This document shows positions 56,561 through 64,000 of a stretch of 64,000 nucleotides of DNA, in pieces. Source of the stretch: an uncultured Collinsella sp. (GTDB lineage: Bacteria; Actinomycetota; Coriobacteriia; Coriobacteriales; Coriobacteriaceae); contig CAAENX010000002.1 in NCBI GenBank assembly GCA_900757495.1, positions 155,003 to 219,002 on the forward strand, in the 5' to 3' direction. The notes below the pieces were generated by a model. It searched no databases and had not been told where the DNA came from. It saw only the letters and a program-made list of their open reading frames with translations. Numbering within the stretch: the stretch's first letter is position 1; each line of letters begins with the position of its first letter. The translations under genes were made by a program, and so were the position numbers.

Positions 56561-57940
56561 ATGTTTATCGGAAGAACGGCGGAAATGTCCGAGCTCAATC
56601 GACTGTATGGCACGGGCTCCTTTGAGATGCCTGTGATTTATGGCCGCCGTCGTGTGGGCAAAACGCGCCTTATCACAGAGTTCATTCAAGGCAAGAACGC
56701 TATTTACTTTCAAGCTCGTCGTACCAATGCAGAGGCAAACCTGCACGGCTTTAGCCAGGCGATACTTGCGGGTTCGGTTGGTGCTGCAGGCGTGTCGTTT
56801 CGTAGTTTTGACGAGGCGTTCGATGCATTGGCCACCATGGCTCGCACGGAACGTTTGATTGTCGTGATTGACGAGTATCCCTATCTCGCCCAATCGAATC
56901 CCGAGATCAGCTCGTTGTTGCAAGACAAGATTGATCACTTGTACAAAGAGACTAAGCTCATGCTAATCCTATGCGGCTCGTCTCTTTCGTTTATGGAGGA
57001 GCAGGTGTTGGGCTACGAGAGCCCGCTATACGGTAGGCGTACGGCCCAGTTTAAGATCATGCCGCTCGATTTTATGACGACCCTCGGCCTGTGGCAGAGC
57101 ATGAGTCGCGAGGACGCTGCAGTTTGCTATGGCATGACGGGCGGCATTCCTGCATATATCGAGAAAGTCGATCCTGCTGCACCGCTCAAGGACAACATCA
57201 AACGTCTTTTTCTTACTCCTACGGGCTATCTCTTTGAGGAACCGAGTAACCTGCTGTTGCAAGAGTGCCGCAATCCCGAGCAATATGATGCGATCGTGCA
57301 AGCAATTGCCCAGGGGCGCTCGAGAATCTCGGAGATTGCGAGCTCTACGGGAATCCCTGCGAGTAACGTAAAGAGCTATGTGGATAAGCTGGCGTCGCTT
57401 GGGATTGTCGAGCGCGAGCTGCCCCTAAACGAGACGAGCAATAAGCGAGCCGTGTATCTGCTGAGCGACCAGATGTTTAGGTTCTGGTACAAGTTTGTTC
57501 CGCAGAACATCGGGCTGATTCAAAACGATATGGCCGAGATGGCGTATAAGCGCATTGAGCCGCACATATCGGATTACATGGATACGGTCTTTGAGCTTAT
57601 ATGCAGAAAATACGTGTACGAACTCGCGCGCGCGGGCCAGCTCGATGTGGTTCCGGCGAGCGTCGGGCGCTGGTGGGGGACGGATAATCGCACGCATACG
57701 CAGGAAGAAATCGACTTGATTGTTGACGATGGCGAGGGCACTGCGCTGTTTGCGGAGTGCAAATGGCGCAATGAACCGACGGGTGAAGACGTGCTGCAAA
57801 AGCTCGTGCATCGAAGCGAGCTCTTTAGACGGCAACGAAAAAGCTATGCACTTTTCTCAAAAAGCGGCTTTACGCAGGGATGTCGGGATGCCGCAGAGAG
57901 TAGGGAAGACGTCAAGCTGATCTCGTTTGCCGAGATGTGA
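56561..57940 (+). CDS. AAA ATPase with DUF234-type C-terminal domain
   Basis: A 459-residue protein. Walker A GRRRVGKTRLITEF is at about residue 29-42 and Walker B LIVVIDEYPYL at about 104-114. CGSSLSFMEEQVLGYESPLYGRR carries sensor-like residues. A winged helix (about 240-290, ISEIASSTGIPASNVKSYVDKL) and a C-terminal DUF234/PD-(D/E)xK-like domain (EEIDLIVDD..TALFAECKWRN) follow. The Asp, Glu and Lys of that last motif fit a nuclease-like fold. This family is widespread in gut bacteria and archaea, with unknown role. Its 5' region has a perfect palindrome. Confidence 0.8.
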   Translation: MFIGRTAEMSELNRLYGTGSFEMPVIYGRRRVGKTRLITEFIQGKNAIYFQARRTNAEANLHGFSQAILAGSVGAAGVSFRSFDEAFDALATMARTERLIVVIDEYPYLAQSNPEISSLLQDKIDHLYKETKLMLILCGSSLSFMEEQVLGYESPLYGRRTAQFKIMPLDFMTTLGLWQSMSREDAAVCYGMTGGIPAYIEKVDPAAPLKDNIKRLFLTPTGYLFEEPSNLLLQECRNPEQYDAIVQAIAQGRSRISEIASSTGIPASNVKSYVDKLASLGIVERELPLNETSNKRAVYLLSDQMFRFWYKFVPQNIGLIQNDMAEMAYKRIEPHISDYMDTVFELICRKYVYELARAGQLDVVPASVGRWWGTDNRTHTQEEIDLIVDDGEGTALFAECKWRNEPTGEDVLQKLVHRSELFRRQRKSYALFSKSGFTQGCRDAAESREDVKLISFAEM

Positions 57941-57979
57941 GGGCGGAGATAACCAAGCGCGCTCTGATGTGATGCTCGG

Positions 57980-58078
57980 AATGGGTCGCGCTTTCCAGAT
58001 CGCCCTTCAAGCGGAAGCTCATATGTTCAAGAAATGGGAGGCAGCTCATCGCGAGCCGGGGCCTTTTGTTTGGAGCGG
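57980..58078. repeat. Partial copy of the 62-bp repeat family with the terminator-like block
   Basis: AATGGGTCGCGCTTTCC at 57980 and GCGGAAGCTC at 58011 are again 31 bp apart. Farther right CCGGGGCCTTTTGTTTGGAGC-like sequence near 58058-58078, shared with 54541-54560, precedes a degenerate AGCATCCCGGAATTCGGG. It lies directly after the DUF234 ATPase gene. Confidence 0.75.
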
Positions 58079-58146
58079 AGGCAGCATCCCGGAATTCGGG
58101 CAATCCGGTGGTCAGGGGTTGAGCGAGCGTTGCGCTAAGGATGCCA

Positions 58147-58261
58147 AGCGTAAAACCTTCAATGAAAATAGCGTAAAAACTGCATCTGTCATGGCGTAAA
58201 AACTACATTGAATGTAGCGTAAAATCAGCATTGAGAATGGCGTAATTTCGCATATCGCGTG
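58147..58261 (+). repeat. Five direct repeats with exact 23-bp period upstream of an ATPase gene
   Basis: Units begin at 58147, 58170, 58193, 58216 and 58239. Consensus is (A/G)GCGTAAAA.CT.CATTGAAAT, with GCGTAA present in all five. The last unit ends 20 bp before the ATG at 58282. Exact spacing near two helical turns fits a row of protein-binding sites, or a young tandem duplication in the promoter. Confidence 0.88.
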
Positions 58262-58281
58262 ATAGAGAGGGACGGCCGTCT

Positions 58282-59577
58282 ATGGATGCACCAAAGAGAT
58301 TGACCCAAAAGGGATATAGGCCCCGGCTCATAGAGGAGCGCCTCGACACCCTTATGCGGGCGTTTGGCTGTGTGGAGATCAACGGCCCCAAATGGTGCGG
58401 CAAGACCTGGACGGCGCTCTCTCGCTCGGCGAGCGTCTCCAGGCTCGATGAGCCTGCGCAGCGCGCGGCGGCAGAGGTCGACCCAAGCCTGGCGCTCATC
58501 GGCGATGCGCCACACCTGGTCGATGAATGGCAGGAGGTGCCCGAGGTTTGGGATGCCGCCCGGCGCTTCGTGGACGCGAGCGGCAACGAACGCGGGACAC
58601 TTTTGCTCACGGGCTCGACCGCGCTCAAAAGCGAGGAGCGCAGCCATGTTCGTCATTCCGGCACGGGTAGGATCGCCCGTCTGTCAATGCGCCCCATGGC
58701 CCTGTGTGAGTCGGGCGACGGCGAGCCGCTCGTGTCACTGGCAAGCCTATTCAAGGGCGAGGGTTTTGCCCCTCAGCGTCGCGAGAGCACGGTGGATGAC
58801 GTCGCACGCTGGTGCTGCAGGGGCGGTTGGCCTGCAAACCTTGGGCTTTCGGAAGAGCTTGCGCGAGAGACGGCAAGCCAGTACGTGCACTCGGTGCTCG
58901 ACGTCAACGTGCTGGATGAGGGCATGTCACCCGAGCTTGCACACGGCCTTTTGCGAGCTCTTGCCATGAACGAGAGCCAGGCTGTCACGTACAAGACGCT
59001 CGTAAAGGACGCCTCGTACGGTGAGGCGGGCCCCGACGAGAGGACCATCGCTGCGTACTTGGACCTCTTCAACAGGCTCAAGCTGACCGAGGACCTGTGC
59101 GGATGGGAGCCGCCCATGCGCTCGAAGGCCCGCGTTCGCGTGCGCCCCAAGCGCTACTTTTGTGACCCGTCACTTGCGGCGGCGTTGCTGGGGGCTACCC
59201 CCGAGCGGCTGCTTGGCGATATGCAAACGCTGGGGATGCTCTTTGAGAACCTCGTTCTGCGCGACGTGCGCGTGTTCCTTTCCACCTACGGCGGTGTTGA
59301 CAACAGTGTCCATTATTTCCGAGATGAGAAGGGCCTTGAGGTTGATCTGATCGTTGAGCACGACGGGCGCTGGGGAGCCATCGAGGTCAAGCTGAGTGAT
59401 GCGAAAGCAGACGATGGAGCGAGAAATCTCAAGGCGCTGGAGAGGAAAGTGCTCTCCAATCCTGCCGCCCAGAATGCCGCGCCGGCGTTTTTGGCGGTCG
59501 TGGTTGGAAAGGGGAGCATTGCCTACACACGCGACGACGGCGTGGCGGTGATCCCCGTGGCGGCACTTGGGGCGTAG
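58282..59577 (+). CDS. AAA_14/DUF4143-type ATPase
   Basis: A 431-residue protein. A Walker-A-like loop INGPKWCGKTWTA is at residue 33-45, the Walker-B-like APHLVDEWQEVPEVWDAAR at about 76-94, and LLLTGSTALKSEE a little later. The C-terminal DUF4143 domain ends in a nuclease-like stretch (FRDEKGLEVDLIVEHDGRWG then AIEVKLSD). The family is abundant in gut bacteria and has no settled function. ATG 58282 follows AGAGAGGGACG. The five 23-bp repeats immediately upstream suggest unusual control. Confidence 0.82.
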   Translation: MDAPKRLTQKGYRPRLIEERLDTLMRAFGCVEINGPKWCGKTWTALSRSASVSRLDEPAQRAAAEVDPSLALIGDAPHLVDEWQEVPEVWDAARRFVDASGNERGTLLLTGSTALKSEERSHVRHSGTGRIARLSMRPMALCESGDGEPLVSLASLFKGEGFAPQRRESTVDDVARWCCRGGWPANLGLSEELARETASQYVHSVLDVNVLDEGMSPELAHGLLRALAMNESQAVTYKTLVKDASYGEAGPDERTIAAYLDLFNRLKLTEDLCGWEPPMRSKARVRVRPKRYFCDPSLAAALLGATPERLLGDMQTLGMLFENLVLRDVRVFLSTYGGVDNSVHYFRDEKGLEVDLIVEHDGRWGAIEVKLSDAKADDGARNLKALERKVLSNPAAQNAAPAFLAVVVGKGSIAYTRDDGVAVIPVAALGA

Positions 59578-60035
59578 TGGTTTTGCGGGGCGTGCCGTGC
59601 TTCCTTTACCGAAAATCCATTTGGTAAACCAGATGCTCGCGGATAGAATAAAGTCGACGGCAGCCCAAGTGGTGAAGAGCTGGGCAGCGCCGTTGCTTGG
59701 TCAAGAGGTCAGTGCCTTAATGGCAGCGACTTGTTATGCTTCGAATGCTGCTTGAGTGCCTCGGAAAGTTCGATAAGCGCCGTGAAGAGCGAGACCAAAG
59801 CAACCAAGAGCTCTTCGAGCTCTGATGGGCCCGGGATGACCGCTGATTCAAGTCACCGGGCCTAAATCTTTTTCATGCATTTGAATAGAGCGGGCGATTC
59901 TCTTGGGGCCGTCTGCATGGCGTGCGACCAGCGCATGGTATTGCGCCCCGCTTTCGTGTCCGCACGAGCGCCTATCCTTACGGCAATGTAGCCGCTTATG
60001 TAACGAGCGGCATTTGACGGAGAGAGGCCATAACC
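59578..60035. other. Gap between ATPase gene and exonuclease gene, with one terminator-like hairpin
   Basis: No gene is recognised in these 458 bp. AGGCCCGGTGACTT on the minus strand pairs with the segment near 59828-59840: GGCCCGGGATGAC and GTCACCGGGCC at about 59828-59862, followed by CTTTTT. It may end transcription from the ATPase gene. Short open frames here lack start signals. Confidence 0.5.
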
Positions 60036-60770
60036 GTGTCAGCTGAAAAGACGCCGTGCATCTCGGCTATCGATACGACGAACTTTGCGCGCCAGATTGT
60101 GCTGGACTTTGAGTTTGCGCTGGTGCCAAAGCAGCGCCAGCGACGTGGACTGCGCAATGAGATTATCGAGGTCGGCGCCGTCAAGCTCAATTACCACGGT
60201 AACGTTATGGGCGAGTTCTCGCAGTTTGTGCAGACGGAATTTACCGAAGGCGTTGCGTTCCCCGTCCGCGAGCTCACAGGGATATCGGCCGTGGACACCG
60301 CGATGGCCGATCCGCTCTATGTGGTGATCAAAAGGCTCAGCGATTGGATTGGTCGCTACTCCGCCCAGGTGGTCTGTTGGAGCGGGGCAGATCGTCGACA
60401 GCTTTTGACCGAGTGCCAAGCAAAGCACATCGACCTTGCCGCATTTCCTACGGACTGGGCCGACCTGCAGGCTTTTTACACCTCGATCATGGAAGTGGGC
60501 AGCTACGGGCGCGTCTCTTTGAGTGACGCAGCGACGTGGTTTGGCATCGAGTTCGACGAGTCGACGGGTCACGCCCACAGTGCCCTGGCCGATGCGCGCG
60601 TGACCGCCAAGTTGCTCAAGCAGGTGATGGACGGGGACTATCGAGTGAGCCCGCGCGCCCAGGAGATCCGCCAACGGTGGGGGATGGGCGAGCGAGCTCA
60701 GGCGCGCCTTTCCAGCAAGTGCCCCGAGCTGGGCGACCTGCTGCTAAGGCTGAAGGCGGAGGGGAGGTAG
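60036..60770 (+). CDS. DEDDh-type 3'-5' exonuclease
   Basis: A 244-residue nuclease of the DnaQ/RNase T fold. The first two acidic residues are in VLDFEFALVP (about 22-31), the third is probably the Asp of CWSGADRRQL, and the final His and Asp are in HAHSALADARVTAKLL (about 186-201). It resembles exonucleases of the KapD/ERI1-like group (INITG-like ELTGISAVDTAMADP) more than replicative DnaQ. Start GTG 60036 after GGAGAGAGG. Substrate DNA or RNA unknown. Confidence 0.82.
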   Translation: MSAEKTPCISAIDTTNFARQIVLDFEFALVPKQRQRRGLRNEIIEVGAVKLNYHGNVMGEFSQFVQTEFTEGVAFPVRELTGISAVDTAMADPLYVVIKRLSDWIGRYSAQVVCWSGADRRQLLTECQAKHIDLAAFPTDWADLQAFYTSIMEVGSYGRVSLSDAATWFGIEFDESTGHAHSALADARVTAKLLKQVMDGDYRVSPRAQEIRQRWGMGERAQARLSSKCPELGDLLLRLKAEGR

Positions 60771-60932
60771 GCGGAGCGGACAATATTGTCGTTTTCGCCT
60801 GCGAAGAAGGAATCAATTAACTGCAAAGTGTGGATGGCTTCTAGTGAAGATTTAAACACCAGACTATGAAAGGGTTATCGAGCCATTGGGACTGCAACAT
60901 TCGCCCATCGCAAGACGTTACTTGTTCAAATT

Positions 60933-60974
60933 GGGACGCTCCACATCCTATGAAATGGTAATGCGGAGCGTCCC
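60933..60974 (-). terminator. Terminator of the hsd operon
   Basis: GGGACGCTCC (60933-60942) pairs perfectly with GGAGCGTCCC (60965-60974), with ACAT/ATG pairing inside. On the minus strand AATTTG follows the stem. It lies 22 bp after the hsdR stop. Confidence 0.7.
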
Positions 60975-60995
60975 TAGAGACCTGTCTTCTGTTGC

Positions 60996-63908
60996 CTAAT
61001 AGTAGAGTTCGATATACGAATACGCCTTATCAAAAAGAGCCTGGTCTTTGAGCTTGTAGCGCATCCAAAGAATGGCGCGTAGCTGCTTCTTGACCTCTTT
61101 GACGCCTGCTGTGGTTGCCTGCCAACCGTCGAAGCGAGTTATCTTAACGATCTCGTCAATGTCATTGACGATGTTCTCGACGATGATAGGCGTGTCGCCG
61201 TTCTTGATGCCGTTAAAGAGCTCAGTGAGAGCAGCCTTTCCCTTGTCCTCCTCTTCCTCGGGCACGACTTCCTTTTCGGCGGCTCGTGCTTCTTTGGCGA
61301 GGTCGATGAGCATCTTGAGGAACTCGACGCTGTTGATGAGACCTTGCTCGTGACGTTCCCTCAGGTCCTCCAGGCGCTCGCCGAGCTTCTGGAACTTGCC
61401 ATTCTTATCGTGCCTGCGGATTCGGGCAACGAGGTCTATCTCCAGTTTTCGGGTGATCTTCTCAGTGTTGCTCTTGTCGTTGATGAAGTGCTCGATCATG
61501 TCCTCGTCGAGCTCAAGAATGTCGTCATCGTCTCGGACTCTTTCGACGGTGATATTTTCGTGCACGAGCTCGATTGTCTTGGGCCCGAGCGCTGCCCAGA
61601 TGAGCTTTCCGCGATTGTCTACCGGTCTCACGGAATCGTAGACCTGCGAGAGCCAGATGAAATCGGGCTTGTAGGGATTGAGACATGGGTCGGGCGAAAG
61701 GGCTTCCCACGCTTTGTTCAAGACCGAGAAGTCGGCCCCAAACTGGTCTTTCACCTTTGTCGTTGGCAGGCATTGTTGTGCTTCGAGAAGGGACTCCCAA
61801 TCCGCGCTGCGGCGGTCTCTGACCGTTGAAAAGTACTCAAGACAGCAATGCATAAGCCCGGGTAGCTCGGCCTTTACCTCGTCGATGTTGGTTATAACCT
61901 TCTGCACCTCGGCCTCGTCGAAGTGCAGAGACTTGGCGACGTTGTCGAAGAGACCGATATAGTCGACAATGAGACCGAATGTCTTCTTGTCGTTGTAGAC
62001 GCGGTTGGTTCGACAGATTGCCTGCAACAGCGTGTGGTCGCGCAAGGGCTTGTCAAGGTACTGAGTTTGCAGGATGGGCGCATCGAACCCCGTGAGCAGC
62101 TTTGCAGTGACGATGAGAATCTTGAGCGGATCGTCCGGGTCGCGGAAACGGTCAAGGAGCTTTTCCTCGGCATCGCGATCTCGACGGTATGCCTTGTAGC
62201 GGTCTTCCTTGTCGTTGTTCGTGTCCATGACGATGGTGACTGCATCAGCGCCCAAGAGCTTGTCGAGCTCCTCCTTATACAGCAGGCAGCACTCTCGGTC
62301 GTAGCAGACTACCTGCGCCTTGAAGCCGTCGGGCTCAACCTTTGACTTGAAGTGCTTGGCGATGTGCTCGCATACCTTGTGGATGCGGTCGGGGGCCTTC
62401 ATGACGGACTCGATCTTGACGCGCCTGGTGAGTTCCGCCTTGTCCTCTTTGCTGAGGTCTCGGGTCATTTCGTCAAAGGCGGCGTTCACGACCTCTTGGT
62501 TGACGTGGAGCTCGACGGGAACGGTTTCAAAATGGAGCGGCAATGTGGCGTGGTCGCGGATGGAGTCGGCGAAGGAATAGCGGCTCATGTAGCCGGACTT
62601 GTCCTCTTTTGCACCGAAGGTGTGGAACGTGTTCTTGTCGGTTCGGTTGATGGGCGTGCCGGTCAAGCCGAAGAAGAAGGCGTTCGGCAAGGCGAGCCGC
62701 ATCTTCTCACCGAGGTCGCCCTCTTGGGTGCGGTGCGCCTCGTCGACCATGAGGATGATGTTCTCGCGCTCGTTGAGCGTCCCCGCAACCTCGCCGAATT
62801 TGAAGATGGTGGTGATGAGGATCTTTCTCATGTCCTGCTTGAAGAAGGACTCAAGCTCCTCCTTGCTGCCGGCGCTTGCGAGGTTGGGGATATCGGATGC
62901 GTTGAAGGCCCCCGTGATCTGGGTCTCGAGGTCGATTCGGTCATCCACGATGACGACGGTCGGGTTCTTGAGTTCGGGGACCATGCGCAGCTTCTGGGCG
63001 GCGAATACCATGAGCAGTGACTTTCCTGAGCCCTGGAAATGCCAAATGAGGCCACGCTTCGGGTATCCTGCGCGAACGCGGTCCACGATGAGGTTCGCGC
63101 CCTCGAACTGTTGGTAGCGACAGATCAGCTTGATGCGTCGATGCTTCTTGTCGGTGGCGAAGAGCGTGAAGAACTGGAAGATGTCCATGACGTTCGTGGG
63201 GGTGAGCATGGATGCCATGCTTCTCTTGACGTCGGCAAGTGTGCCCTCGCTCTTCTTGTCGCCCTCATGCCAGGGTCCCCACATCTCGGGAGGCATGTTC
63301 ACCGACCCGTAGCGATAGCATTTTCCTTCGCTGGCGAAGTTGATGGCGCTACAGACGAACATCTGCGGGATGCTCTTCTCATATTTAGTGATGTCGCCAG
63401 CGCCGTCGAGCCAGGTTATCGAATCGCGCACCGGCGTCTTGAACTCGCCGATGACGAGCGGAAATCCATTGACAAGAAGGACGAGGTCGAGGCGCTTGCC
63501 GCCCTGCTCCTGGGGGTAGACCCACTGGTTGGTGACGATGTACTCGTTTTTGTCAAGATCGCCGTCCGCCGCCGTGCCAAAGAGGCGGATGGGGACCATG
63601 CGGCCGTCTTTGCCGTAGGGGAATGAGTTCTCCTCGATGACGAGCTTTTTGAACCGCTCGTTGGTGGAGACCAGGTTCTGCGGACTCGTGGACTGAATGA
63701 GGGCCCTGAGTTGGTAGATGATCTCGTCGGCGCGATCGGGGTCTTCTGCGATCTCCGGGTTAAGCCTGATGAGGGCGTCCTTGACCATGGGCTCGACCAT
63801 GACGTCGGCATGGCGGCGCGGGAGGTCTTCGGCAGCCACGTATCTCCAGCCAAGGCTGGCAAGCGCCTCGACGCTCATTTGCTCGATGGTGTTGTCCTCG
63901 TTAAACAT
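60996..63908 (-). CDS. hsdR: Type I restriction endonuclease, R subunit
   Basis: A 970-residue ATP-driven translocase/nuclease that cuts unmethylated DNA together with HsdM and HsdS. The nuclease site has Asp141 in KRLDLVLLVNGFP and Glu155/Lys157 in IGEFKTP. The helicase motor has FQGSGKSLLMVFA, VIVDDRIDLETQ, LMVDEAHRTQEGDLG, FFGLTGTPINR and motif VI QAICRTNRVYNDK. All motifs are intact, so the gene looks functional. ATG 63908 overlaps the end of the preceding hsdS by 8 bp, indicating coupled translation. Confidence 0.95.
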   Translation of the reverse strand: MFNEDNTIEQMSVEALASLGWRYVAAEDLPRRHADVMVEPMVKDALIRLNPEIAEDPDRADEIIYQLRALIQSTSPQNLVSTNERFKKLVIEENSFPYGKDGRMVPIRLFGTAADGDLDKNEYIVTNQWVYPQEQGGKRLDLVLLVNGFPLVIGEFKTPVRDSITWLDGAGDITKYEKSIPQMFVCSAINFASEGKCYRYGSVNMPPEMWGPWHEGDKKSEGTLADVKRSMASMLTPTNVMDIFQFFTLFATDKKHRRIKLICRYQQFEGANLIVDRVRAGYPKRGLIWHFQGSGKSLLMVFAAQKLRMVPELKNPTVVIVDDRIDLETQITGAFNASDIPNLASAGSKEELESFFKQDMRKILITTIFKFGEVAGTLNERENIILMVDEAHRTQEGDLGEKMRLALPNAFFFGLTGTPINRTDKNTFHTFGAKEDKSGYMSRYSFADSIRDHATLPLHFETVPVELHVNQEVVNAAFDEMTRDLSKEDKAELTRRVKIESVMKAPDRIHKVCEHIAKHFKSKVEPDGFKAQVVCYDRECCLLYKEELDKLLGADAVTIVMDTNNDKEDRYKAYRRDRDAEEKLLDRFRDPDDPLKILIVTAKLLTGFDAPILQTQYLDKPLRDHTLLQAICRTNRVYNDKKTFGLIVDYIGLFDNVAKSLHFDEAEVQKVITNIDEVKAELPGLMHCCLEYFSTVRDRRSADWESLLEAQQCLPTTKVKDQFGADFSVLNKAWEALSPDPCLNPYKPDFIWLSQVYDSVRPVDNRGKLIWAALGPKTIELVHENITVERVRDDDDILELDEDMIEHFINDKSNTEKITRKLEIDLVARIRRHDKNGKFQKLGERLEDLRERHEQGLINSVEFLKMLIDLAKEARAAEKEVVPEEEEDKGKAALTELFNGIKNGDTPIIVENIVNDIDEIVKITRFDGWQATTAGVKEVKKQLRAILWMRYKLKDQALFDKAYSYIELYY

Positions 63909-64000
63909 CTCCGAGTCCTAACTCCTGGTTCAAGATTTTCTTCGTCGTGGCGTTTAGCTCATCGAGGGCCTTTTGTACGGCAAATTTCGATTTGTCGACC
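63901..64000 (-). CDS. hsdS: Type I restriction specificity subunit, C-terminal end (partial)
   Basis: The last 32 residues are present: VDKSKFAVQKALDELNATTK followed by KILNQELGLGDV and a stop at 63901-63903. The DKSKFAVQ stretch followed by a helix is typical of the C-terminal conserved region of HsdS proteins. The rest lies beyond the window edge. It overlaps the hsdR start by 8 bp. Confidence 0.7.
   Translation of the reverse strand, partial: VDKSKFAVQKALDELNATTKKILNQELGLGDV

Noticed and set aside
59640..59830. Small hydrophobic peptide on the minus strand (LVALVSLFTALIELSE)
   Set aside because: No start codon with ribosome site; only resembles small toxins in being hydrophobic.
1..64000. 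tRNA and rRNA genes
   Set aside because: Intergenic regions were read for T-arm/anticodon-like structure and rRNA landmarks; none found.

Overview
The window looks like chromosomal DNA of a high-GC Gram-positive gut bacterium, most likely a coriobacterium close to Collinsella. This is an inference from several things: strong GGAGG ribosome sites, frequent TTG/GTG starts on ribosomal genes, a FabK-type clostridial-style fatty-acid operon, many PTS genes, and a purine-degradation cluster (ssnA, ygfK, xdhD) of the gut anaerobe type. No rRNA or tRNA gene was recognised.

Layout. 1-2.5 kb: 3' part of rpoC. 2.8-4.4 kb: ECF sigma factor overlapping a membrane-anchored partner. 4.6-8.4 kb: str operon rpsL-rpsG-fusA-rpsJ, without tuf. 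8.4-9.2 kb: birA, divergent from a complete type II fatty-acid operon fabH-acpP-fabK-fabD-fabG-fabF-accB-fabZ-accC-accDA (9.4-18.6 kb). 18.6-21.8 kb: a lone PTS EIIC bracketed by direct repeats, a CDF metal exporter and a histidine phosphatase. 22.2-28.0 kb: the rest of the S10 cluster, rplC to rplX, ending at a terminator. 28.1-29.6 kb: a decayed segment with an internally deleted IS3-family transposase abutting a 5'-truncated MTA/SAH nucleosidase. 29.8-37.3 kb: LevR-like regulator, mannose-family PTS (IIB-IIC-IID-IIA), GH172/DUF2961 protein and ROK fructokinase, a probable fructoside import-and-cleavage operon. 37.4-40 kb: DegV fragment, repeats, Gfo/Idh/MocA dehydrogenase with DeoR regulator. 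40.1-44 kb: RluA, U32 protease-family protein, RidA. 44-54.5 kb: YheO-type regulator divergent from a purine operon (NCS2 permease, SsnA, YgfK, ferredoxin-like protein, XdhD). 54.5-64 kb: accessory/defence-like region with tandem repeat arrays, an AbiEi/DUF559-like protein, two AAA ATPases with striking upstream repeats, a DEDDh exonuclease and type I restriction genes hsdR and hsdS (partial).

How the parts fit. BirA would biotinylate AccB, which works with AccC and the fused AccDA to make malonyl-CoA; FabD, FabH, FabF, FabG, FabZ and FabK then build fatty acids on AcpP. The PTS operon would import and phosphorylate a sugar whose fructose part is released by the GH172 protein and phosphorylated by the ROK kinase. 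The purine operon would import xanthine/urate-like compounds and process them with Mo/Se-type hydroxylase machinery.

The most unusual content is non-coding. There are two long hairpins with unrelated arms but an identical internal-loop core, upstream of rpsL and of rplC. There is an eight-copy array with 62-bp period, built from 31-bp half-units in alternating orientation, and the same family recurs at two more loci. There are five exact 23-bp-spaced direct repeats before one ATPase gene, and a 26-bp perfect palindrome over the -10 of the other ATPase gene.
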